Assembly: GCA_902774025.1 (NCBI GenBank)
Contig: CACYGY010000009.1
Location: 1 to 64,000 of the forward strand
Length of the DNA stretch: 64,000 nt
Direction of reading: 5' to 3'
Origin: an uncultured Eubacteriales bacterium
GTDB lineage: Bacteria; Bacillota; Clostridia; Christensenellales; Aristaeellaceae
This document shows positions 32,413 through 39,292 of the stretch, in pieces. Numbering within the stretch: the stretch's first letter is position 1; each line of letters begins with the position of its first letter. Below the pieces are notes generated by a model, which was given only the letters and a program-made list of their open reading frames with translations, was not told where the DNA came from and did no database searches. Position numbers and translations under genes: made by a program.

Positions 32413-32938
32413 CCGGCACCTCCTGCATTCCCCAGGAACGGGAATAGGTCTGATTTTTGAACAGGGCTGCGATGCCTGTCACCTGCTTCAGCCGGAAGAC
32501 CTCCTCCGGATCCATGCCCAGGTGCTTGGCGATATCCTCATCGCTGGCACCCTGCTCCACCAGAGCCTGGACGAGATCACCCATCAGCTCAACCTGGTGG
32601 ACGCCGCGGGCCCGGTTGAACTGCACCGTAGCGGCCATCCTCTGCCTCATATCGTGATGCAGGACGATGATGGGAAGCTCCTTCGCCTCCAGGAAGTCTT
32701 TGAAGATCTGGTAGCGGTGGAATCCGTCGATGATGACGTACTTGTCCAGCACATCATCGTAGATGGTTACGACCGCGAAGCAGAACCCATTGTCCCGGAT
32801 GGACGTCAGGAGAAGCTCCATATTTTGGTCGGATACGTTATTGGGATTGTAGTTGTTTGCCTGGACCTTTTCGATGGGCACGATGATGGGTTCCATGCAG
32901 GGGAGCTTGATCTCCCCGTATTTCGTGTTGATGGTCAT
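32402..32938 (-). CDS. ParB/sulfiredoxin-like protein (IbrB-like)
   Basis: The 178-residue product has ParB-type motifs: PIEKVQANNYNPNNVSDQN at about 21-39 and VIIDGFHRYQIFKDF at about 68-82. A helical region with a helix-turn-helix character (SDEDIAKHLGMDPEEVFRLK) follows. Together with the adjacent PAPS-reductase-like gene it matches the IbrB/IbrA pair described in E. coli as regulators. Current knowledge of the fold suggests CTP or nucleotide binding, but activity here is unknown. Confidence 0.78.
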   Translation of the reverse strand: MTINTKYGEIKLPCMEPIIVPIEKVQANNYNPNNVSDQNMELLLTSIRDNGFCFAVVTIYDDVLDKYVIIDGFHRYQIFKDFLEAKELPIIVLHHDMRQRMAATVQFNRARGVHQVELMGDLVQALVEQGASDEDIAKHLGMDPEEVFRLKQVTGIAALFKNQTYSRSWGMQEVPDGI

Positions 32939-32948
32939 ATTCTACACC

Positions 32949-34133
32949 TCACAGCAAGCTCTTCCACTTGGCAATGGTCTTCTCCCGGGGATCCTCGGCG
33001 TTGTCCACGGGGAGATTGTTCTCATAATCGTTCAGGATCAGCTGGCGGCACTCCTGCCTGGCCACGTAGTTGTTATCCAGATGCCTGGCGAAACGCTTCT
33101 CGAAGATCCACTTCTTCGACTCGTCCGGATATGTTTCCAGGAGGAAATCACGGTATTCCCTCCATGATTTGAAGTTCTTCGGAAGAGACTGGCACTTCAG
33201 AAGCTTCCGGTCCTTCCCGTAGAGATTGCCAACTTGAATGCCCTTGATCCGCTTGCACAGCTTGTCGTATGTCTTCGGCTCGAATTCAGGCAGCTCCACC
33301 AATGACTTGAATGCCTTCTCATGGATCAGGGATGACACCCGGATTTCCTGAATGCTCATGCCCTTCTTGTACTGGTAATCGTAGATCCGGCTATAGCGGA
33401 TGTTGTTGTCGTAGATGTACTTCCAGATATCGGAGAAGTTCCAATCATACAGCGGATAGAAGGAAGCTGAACCCTCTCCGCCGCACTTCGTGCACCAATA
33501 CACGTCTTTGTATCCCGGATTCTTCGATACGGCCCGGAACCGGTTCATGGATTCCGTCGCACGGAGGCCCACAAGGAAGGCCGTGTGCTCCCGGCTTCTC
33601 TGGAAGTTCTCAATGGCATCGTAGAATCCGAAGCCCTTGTTCCGGTCCCGGATCGTCTCCGTAGCCGGGTCCCAGGGCTTGTGCTGGATGGAGTATGGGA
33701 CCTTCGGCCGCATCCAGATCTTATGCTTGCCTTCCTCCCAGCAGATGAGCTGGCCTTCCTCGAAAGACGTCGCGTTCGTCAGGCGGAATGAAAGCTGCAG
33801 CCAGAGGCGGATCGTGTTCTCCGGGTAGAGGTTCATAAGCCAGTCGATCTGCTCGATGGTGGACTGGTACACGACTTCCTCATCCAGGAAAAAGATGCCG
33901 ATCTTCCGGTTTCTCCGCCTGGCCTCCTGCAGCGTCATCCATGCCAGGACGGTGCTGTCCTTCCCGCCGGAGACGGAGACGATGATATTTTCGAACTCGT
34001 CGAAGATGTAGCTGATTCGCTCCTGGGCGGCCTCCACCACATTCTTACCCGGGTTGTATACCTGTGAGAGCAAAGATTTCACCTGCCTTCTGATTCCATT
34101 CTTCGAGCTGATTCCAGTAGTAGGTATCGACAC
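32949..34133 (-). CDS. PAPS-reductase-family protein (IbrA-like, PP-loop)
   Basis: The 394-residue product has the PP-loop SVSGGKDSTVLAW near residues 53-65, which binds ATP or an adenylated substrate. WCTKCGGEG lies at about residue 215, in a possible metal or Fe-S region. The family (DUF3440/IbrA) is paired with ParB-like IbrB, exactly as here, with a 10-base gap. The start is uncertain: the GTG at 34133 lies inside the upstream gene, and later GTG codons (34082) are possible because homology begins near residue 30. Proposed roles range from transcription control to sulfur-dependent nucleic acid modification. Confidence 0.8.
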   Translation of the reverse strand: MSIPTTGISSKNGIRRQVKSLLSQVYNPGKNVVEAAQERISYIFDEFENIIVSVSGGKDSTVLAWMTLQEARRRNRKIGIFFLDEEVVYQSTIEQIDWLMNLYPENTIRLWLQLSFRLTNATSFEEGQLICWEEGKHKIWMRPKVPYSIQHKPWDPATETIRDRNKGFGFYDAIENFQRSREHTAFLVGLRATESMNRFRAVSKNPGYKDVYWCTKCGGEGSASFYPLYDWNFSDIWKYIYDNNIRYSRIYDYQYKKGMSIQEIRVSSLIHEKAFKSLVELPEFEPKTYDKLCKRIKGIQVGNLYGKDRKLLKCQSLPKNFKSWREYRDFLLETYPDESKKWIFEKRFARHLDNNYVARQECRQLILNDYENNLPVDNAEDPREKTIAKWKSLL

Positions 34134-34911
34134 CCAGATCGGTCCCGAGGAATGTCAGCTCCTTCTGCTGAGTCGTTTTCAGGAAGTCGTTCAGCTCCAG
34201 ACGCCGGTGCGGAATGTCGATGGCGATCCGGTCCTCCGCTTCCTTTCCTTCCTTATAAGTGATGATGTCCAGACCGGATTTGTTCAGGCGTTTGTTCCTG
34301 GCCACATACCGGACACCCGGTTCCAGGGGCTTGTACTTCCCGCACCAGACATGGAGATTCCTGGGGACGGTATCCGGGTCCTTGCTTCCGAGACTGTCGA
34401 AGAGATCATCCCGGTGCTTTTCGTACTTCTCCCGGATCTCCGGCGACACTTCGATGAGCGTCCTCCGGATCACCGGCCTTCTGTCGCAGCCGGAGATATC
34501 CAGGCCGTTCAGCATGGCCGGATCCAGACCCCGACCCTTGAATTTGTTCGGGTGATCCATGTCCATGAGGATCATGAAGTCTGAGTGATCGTCGATAACG
34601 GGAAACCACTCAAAGACGATCCGGTGCGGTGTCTGATTGAGATAGTGATGCATGCAGTTATAGGTCAGATCGGATCGGTTCTTACTCCGCATGAATTCGT
34701 TGACTACCATCAGAGTCGTGTCCCGGACACGCTCCAGGAGGGGATAGAAGACCCTGTACATGATGGCATCCGGCCAGTTAAACTCGTCGTACTCCATCCC
34801 CAGGCGGAACGGATCATGGGAAAAGATCACAACATCCTTGATATCATGCTCCAGGATGTAATTCCTGATTACCTCCAGTTTCTGGTCCTTTGTCAGCCCC
34901 AGGCGTATCAC
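34045..34911 (-). CDS. Unknown conserved protein next to the IbrA-like gene
   Basis: The 288-residue product starts at a GTG (IRLGLTKDQKLEVIRNYILE). It is an alpha/beta protein with several acidic and histidine-rich stretches (SHDPFRLGMEYDEFNWPD, DHSDFMILMDMDHPNKFKG). These might bind metal or nucleotide, but no family is recognised. It overlaps the helicase by 68 bases and the PAPS-reductase-like gene by 89 bases. Such tight packing suggests obligate co-expression with both. The function is unknown. Confidence 0.6.
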   Translation of the reverse strand: MIRLGLTKDQKLEVIRNYILEHDIKDVVIFSHDPFRLGMEYDEFNWPDAIMYRVFYPLLERVRDTTLMVVNEFMRSKNRSDLTYNCMHHYLNQTPHRIVFEWFPVIDDHSDFMILMDMDHPNKFKGRGLDPAMLNGLDISGCDRRPVIRRTLIEVSPEIREKYEKHRDDLFDSLGSKDPDTVPRNLHVWCGKYKPLEPGVRYVARNKRLNKSGLDIITYKEGKEAEDRIAIDIPHRRLELNDFLKTTQQKELTFLGTDLGVDTYYWNQLEEWNQKAGEIFALTGIQPG

Positions 34912-36289
34912 TCACATCCACGTCCCTTCCACTGAGCCACTGGGCCCGGTTTTTTGATTTAAGCATTCCCTTGAAGGATTCCACCATGTTCTCTTTCCGG
35001 GAAAGACATCTCAGGATACGGCTGTCAATGGACTCGTATCCGGCGATGTCCACGATCCTGACGGTTTCTGCCTGGCCGATCCGGTGGATCCTGTCCTCCG
35101 ACTGAGCTCTGGTGGCCAGGTCCCAGTCATTGTTGTAGTACACCGCCACATGGCAGAATTGGAGATTTAACCCGTATCCGGCACAGGTCTTGTTGGCGAC
35201 GAAGAACCGGGCATTATCCATGAACAGCTTCAGGCTCCGGTTCCTCTCCTTCGGGGTGAGCGTGCCACAGAAGATGCACACGGCATCGTCTCCGTACTTC
35301 TCCCGGAGGATGTAGGAGATGTCATCGATCTCGTGCTGGAATTTGCACCAGATGACCACCTTCTCGTCCTCGAACTGTCCGAGCACCCGCTTGAGTGCCT
35401 GGATCCTCGGATTGAGGTGCGGATCATCATAAAACGGCACATGCATGATCGGCTCCGATGCGTCCGAGACGATCCTCCGCCCGCTGGCGATCTCCTGCAG
35501 AGCAGTGAACGTCCTGTAGATGGCTGCGGAGTCATCCTCGCTGACGAGTGTCGAGAGGAAGGCACTCATCTCCTCCTCATAATGGACGAACTGCGCATAA
35601 TCCATGTGGAAATGCTCAACGTCATAGGTCTTCTTCGGCAGCTGGACTGCCTCCGACTTTTTGACCATGTACGTATACGGACTGATCTTGTCCGTCAGGT
35701 ATCTGACATTCAGCACCCGCCGGACGCGGTGCTTATACTTGTCATCGTACTCCAGATGATTGGCTGCGAAGCTGTAATAGCTCTGATAGCCCAGGATACG
35801 CCAGTCCAGGATATACCACTGGGCGAACAGATCTGCTTCGTTCCGGCTGATGGGTGTGCCGTTAAGGATGATCCGGTAGGGGCATGCCTCGGCGATGGAC
35901 GTGATCTTCTGGGTGCGGATTGCCCTGGAGTTCTTGACGAGGTTGCTTTCATCCACCACCAGCATGGCCCGGCCGCCGGACACGTACTTGTACAGAATTC
36001 CATACAGCTTCTTCGAGCCTGACAGACTCTCGATGCCGTAGATCTGGATCACGTCCTCCGCTCCGGTGCTGTGCTTGTTGATGTCGGTGCGGATGGATTC
36101 GATGATGGAACAGGGACAGAGCCACAGCACTCTGTCGATCTTCCCGACGTCCAGGCGCCGCTTGATCATCTCAAGGGCGGCCCTGGTCTTCCCTGTTCCC
36201 ATCTCCATGTAGAGCGCTCCCACACGGAGCTTGATGAGCTTCTCCACGGCCTTTTCCTGCCATGGGAACATCGCTGTCTTTAACTCCAT
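34844..36289 (-). CDS. SNF2-type DEAD/DEAH-box helicase
   Basis: The 481-residue protein has helicase motif I MEMGTGKTRAA at about 28-38, motif II VVDESN near 113, motif III-like RIILNGTPISR, and a C-terminal RecA domain with motif VI SEDRIHRIGQAETV near 396-409. This is the SWI2/SNF2 group, common in phage early regions. It should translocate on double-stranded DNA. A role in phage replication, recombination or against host DNA-binding proteins is possible. The ATG follows TTGGAGGATAA. It is the second gene of the operon. Confidence 0.88.
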   Translation of the reverse strand: MELKTAMFPWQEKAVEKLIKLRVGALYMEMGTGKTRAALEMIKRRLDVGKIDRVLWLCPCSIIESIRTDINKHSTGAEDVIQIYGIESLSGSKKLYGILYKYVSGGRAMLVVDESNLVKNSRAIRTQKITSIAEACPYRIILNGTPISRNEADLFAQWYILDWRILGYQSYYSFAANHLEYDDKYKHRVRRVLNVRYLTDKISPYTYMVKKSEAVQLPKKTYDVEHFHMDYAQFVHYEEEMSAFLSTLVSEDDSAAIYRTFTALQEIASGRRIVSDASEPIMHVPFYDDPHLNPRIQALKRVLGQFEDEKVVIWCKFQHEIDDISYILREKYGDDAVCIFCGTLTPKERNRSLKLFMDNARFFVANKTCAGYGLNLQFCHVAVYYNNDWDLATRAQSEDRIHRIGQAETVRIVDIAGYESIDSRILRCLSRKENMVESFKGMLKSKNRAQWLSGRDVDVSDTPGADKGPETGGNQELHPGA

Positions 36290-36343
36290 TTATCCTCCAA
36301 TCGAGTGGGGAGGACTCTGTCTGGAGCCCTCCCCCTGAAGCCT

Positions 36344-37552
36344 TCAGGAATCCTTCAGATCATCCAGCACCTCGGTGGAGCTGTTCAGCAGGTCCTTCAG
36401 TGTGTCCTTCTCGGTGCGCTTATCGGGTGCCTTGACCTTGACGGTACCGACCGCCATGCGCTGATGCTCCTCCTCCTTGGCGCGTTCCATGCTGGCTTCG
36501 GCCTTGTCGGAAATCTTGTAGTTGTTAAACCGGGCGAAGTCAGCCACCTCACGCCAGGACGTGAGCGGGACCCGGAAGCACCCGCCATCATACTCGGCTC
36601 CCTTGAGCTTCTTGGCGGAATAGTACAGATCGTCGTTGCCGTCCAGCCAGACAATCAGGCTGTCGCCTCTGGCCGTCACCCATCTGGGCGTGTAGGGCTC
36701 ATACTTTCCGGCGATGGCGTCGGCGATCAGCTCACGATCCGCCTTGACAGGGATGCCGCGGGACAGCAGGGTAGCGATGACTTCCCGTGCGCGTTCCATC
36801 ATGTCCCCGGTGCGCACCGTCTTGCTCAGGCCCCAGTAGCTCTTGAGCCACTGCATCCGGAGCTTCCGGGCGGCTTCGATAATCGTGTCATCCTTCGGGG
36901 AGTAGAGGCGGACGCACTCCTCCGTCACAACGATTTCGGCAACGGATGTGGTCTTGGGGTCATCCGGCTCGGCGGTGATGATCGGATCCTCCACAGGGGT
37001 GCCGTCGCCGCTTTCGGCGGCCTTGATCATCTGATCGATGAGGGACTTGTTCTCGCTATAATAATCGGAAAGGAGACGGGTGAAGTCGATCATGTCCTGC
37101 TCCACCACCATCAGGCTGTTCCAGTAGGACGCGCTGGTGATCCGGAGCATGGCTTCCTTGATGGCCTTCGCCATCTGGACGTTCTTCTTTGCGTAGTAGG
37201 CACGCTGCTCATCATTGGAGCCGAAGGGCTTGAGCTCACGGCAGACCGCCATGCGACCGCCCTCGGTGCCTGCGCACATGGCGATGAAATTCTCCATGGC
37301 CGCCAGGAACGTCTTCCTGTGGACATAGCCGCCCTTGCGGACGTAGACCTTGTCGGAACCGGTGAGCTCCGGCAGGCCCAGGGCTTCCTGTTCGGTTTTC
37401 AGCTCTTCGATGCGAGCCAGATCCTGCTTCAGCTGGCATTCTTCGCAGATGCCCTCGGATGCGCGACGGATCATCCATTCACGCTTGCTCCGCTCACCGT
37501 AGACTTCGATTTCTCCCACATGGCCGCAGGAGTAGGTGACATCAACCTTCAT
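36344..37552 (-). CDS. Unknown protein with N-terminal zinc-binding motif
   Basis: The 402-residue product is the first gene of the operon. The N-terminus has Cys9-Gly-His11, then Cys36 and Cys39 in GICEECQLKQDL, a plausible zinc finger. The middle is helical with a coiled-coil region. The C-terminal 130 residues include VIWLDGNDDLYYSAKKLKGA-like beta strands and a charged helix. The start is supported by CGGAGGACAGAAA and the nearby promoter. Zinc-finger proteins of this type often precede SNF2 helicases in Clostridial phages. The function is unknown. Confidence 0.6.
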   Translation of the reverse strand: MKVDVTYSCGHVGEIEVYGERSKREWMIRRASEGICEECQLKQDLARIEELKTEQEALGLPELTGSDKVYVRKGGYVHRKTFLAAMENFIAMCAGTEGGRMAVCRELKPFGSNDEQRAYYAKKNVQMAKAIKEAMLRITSASYWNSLMVVEQDMIDFTRLLSDYYSENKSLIDQMIKAAESGDGTPVEDPIITAEPDDPKTTSVAEIVVTEECVRLYSPKDDTIIEAARKLRMQWLKSYWGLSKTVRTGDMMERAREVIATLLSRGIPVKADRELIADAIAGKYEPYTPRWVTARGDSLIVWLDGNDDLYYSAKKLKGAEYDGGCFRVPLTSWREVADFARFNNYKISDKAEASMERAKEEEHQRMAVGTVKVKAPDKRTEKDTLKDLLNSSTEVLDDLKDS

Positions 37553-37614
37553 TTTCTGTCCTCCGTTCTGTGATTATGATGACTTCTTCAGAGCCAGTTT
37601 CCGGGCTCGATATG

Positions 37615-37643
37615 ATAATACTCCTTTAAAGGCACAATGTCAA
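37615..37643 (-). promoter_or_regulatory. Consensus promoter of the minus-strand prophage operon
   Basis: On the minus strand a perfect TTGACA (37638-37643) and TATTAT (37615-37620) are 17 bases apart. The spacer contains the palindrome CCTTTAAAGG (37623-37632), a good candidate operator. The first gene starts 63 bases downstream. Confidence 0.85.
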
Positions 37644-37661
37644 CACTTTACATGGACAAAC

Positions 37662-37697
37662 AAAAAAATCCAGATACCGCCCGTCGGCGGCACCTGG
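37662..37697 (-). terminator. Minus-strand terminator upstream of the operon promoter
   Basis: On the minus strand CCAGGTGCCGCC pairs with GGCGGTATCTGG (10 of 12 pairs) around GACG, and is followed by ATTTTTTTG. It would stop transcription coming from the ABC exporter side before it enters the prophage operon. Confidence 0.75.
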
Positions 37698-37810
37698 AGA
37701 TGAAGAAGTCACCACCCAGCCAGTGAACCGGCTGAATTGGAAGACATACAGATTATAAACGCAATTTCTGTGTGAATCAATATGAGATTTATATTTTTGC
37801 CTGGCATCCC

Positions 37811-37839
37811 TTGATCATATGCATGAAAATGGATAGAAT
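37811..37839 (+). promoter_or_regulatory. Promoter of the tandem secreted-protein genes
   Basis: TTGATC (37811-37816) and TAGAAT (37834-37839) are 17 bases apart, 43 bases before the ATG at 37882. Each box differs from consensus at one or two positions. Confidence 0.65.
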
Positions 37840-37881
37840 CAGAATGGATCGCGCCACAATAAAATAATGGGAGGTATCTGT

Positions 37882-38571
37882 ATGAAGCGCTTTTTGACCG
37901 TCCTTGTTGCCCTGGTACTCATGGCTGCCATGGCGTCCACTGCTGTGGCGGAGTACAGTGAACCCATCCTGTTCCGGAACATCCCCTGGGGATCCACAAA
38001 GGCACACGTATTGAGCCAACTTCCGACTCCGTGGCTGGATCTTGGCCCTTACACGTATGAAAACCTTATGGACCTTAATAATTTCAGGTACGGGGAAGCC
38101 CAAAAATACCAGAAGGGCAACGTATACTTTTTGGAATCTCTGTCTTATAAAGACTTGAACGTCGCAGGGTATGAAACCAAAACAGTTCATCTTTATTATG
38201 CGTATTCCGTAACCAGTGACGGGCTCCCGGATGAAAACATTGACAACGGAAGGCTCTTTGCAGCTGAATATGTCATAGAGCCTACCGACAGACATGCAGT
38301 CTATGATGATCTTGTGGGAAAACTGTCTGGTCTCTACGGAGCTCCTGATTTCAAGTTTGAATCTCATAAAGTCATAGATTACACTTACAACACATGGAAG
38401 GGAAAAGACGAAACGTCCGTCACGCTGATGATGGAAGAGTACTCATCAGGAACATGCAAAATCCATATCCGGTATACGACCCAGGCAGGTGTCGATATGC
38501 AGAATGAGGTTCTGGAGGCCACGATCAAGAAGGAAAACCAGTCAGCCGCAAATAATACCAGTGGACTGTAA
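37882..38571 (+). CDS. Secreted protein, tandem paralogue A
   Basis: The 229-residue product has a signal peptide (MKRFLTVLVALVLMAAMAST, with cleavage after AVA). The mature part begins EYSEPILFRNIPWGSTKAHV and continues as an alpha/beta domain (HLYYAYSVTSDGLPDEN, then YNTWKGKDETSVTLMMEEYS). The ATG follows GGGAGGTATCTGT. The SEPILFR-IPWG motif is shared with the next gene. It is probably a small extracellular protein made by the lysogen. No enzyme motif is seen. It could instead be an ancestral host gene. Confidence 0.65.
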   Translation: MKRFLTVLVALVLMAAMASTAVAEYSEPILFRNIPWGSTKAHVLSQLPTPWLDLGPYTYENLMDLNNFRYGEAQKYQKGNVYFLESLSYKDLNVAGYETKTVHLYYAYSVTSDGLPDENIDNGRLFAAEYVIEPTDRHAVYDDLVGKLSGLYGAPDFKFESHKVIDYTYNTWKGKDETSVTLMMEEYSSGTCKIHIRYTTQAGVDMQNEVLEATIKKENQSAANNTSGL

Positions 38572-38593
38572 TACAAGCATGGGAGGCACCCGC

Positions 38594-39292
38594 ATGAAGC
38601 GATTATTGACCGCACTGATTGCTATGGCCATCCTGGTGACTATAGCACCTGTCGCCATGGCGGAGCATAGCGAGCCCATCCTTTTCAGGGGTATCCCGTG
38701 GGGATCTTTGAGATCAGATGTGGTGGGCAAACTCCCTGAACCGAAAGACGCACGGGGACCAACCAATCAGAAATACGTTCTGAACATTGAAAAATTCATA
38801 TATGGAACATCCAAGAATCAACTGAGCGGGGATGGTGATGCTCATTTTTATGAACATCTGAGTTATTATAAGGATAAGATCACATATGTAGCTGGGTATG
38901 AGGTTTCGTCTATTAGCTTGTTCTATGCATATTCCGTAGACAGTGATGGACATCCGGATACAAATTTCGACAACGGGAAACTCTTTGCAACTGAATATTG
39001 CATATATCCGACAAACAAGGAAGCCGTCCACGAAGACCTTGTTAACAAGCTGACTAAACTCTACGGTGATCCAGATTATAAGTCTGATCCTCTCAGGACA
39101 AAAAAGAACACATACACCGTCTGGAAGGGAAAAGACGGAACTTATGTTTCCTTGAATCTGTATGAATCCGAAAAATTCAGCGCCATAAACATCAGGTACG
39201 CGACGCAGGAAGGCTTCGCTATGCAGAACGAAGTCCTGAAAGCCATCAAGAAAATGGAGACATCGGACGCTGATGACACCAGCGGACTGTGA
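38594..39292 (+). CDS. Secreted protein, tandem paralogue B
   Basis: The 232-residue product starts MKRLLTALIAMAILVTIAPV with a signal peptide. It matches paralogue A along its whole length, including SEPILFRGIPWGS, SLFYAYSVDSDGHPD and YTVWKGKDGTYVSLNLYES. The start is the ATG behind GGGAGGCACCCGC; longer upstream in-frame codons overlap paralogue A. The pair seems to have arisen by tandem duplication and then diverged. The DNA is somewhat AT-richer than the structural genes. Confidence 0.65.
   Translation: MKRLLTALIAMAILVTIAPVAMAEHSEPILFRGIPWGSLRSDVVGKLPEPKDARGPTNQKYVLNIEKFIYGTSKNQLSGDGDAHFYEHLSYYKDKITYVAGYEVSSISLFYAYSVDSDGHPDTNFDNGKLFATEYCIYPTNKEAVHEDLVNKLTKLYGDPDYKSDPLRTKKNTYTVWKGKDGTYVSLNLYESEKFSAINIRYATQEGFAMQNEVLKAIKKMETSDADDTSGL

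Larger units (their letters stand above)
37553..37881. other. Intergenic control region between divergent units
   Basis: These 329 bases carry no gene that I can support. They hold the minus-strand operon promoter (37615-37643), a minus-strand terminator (37662-37697), a repeat AGCC...GGCT near 37720, an AT-rich stretch (37740-37795) and a plus-strand promoter (37811-37839). Confidence 0.7.
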
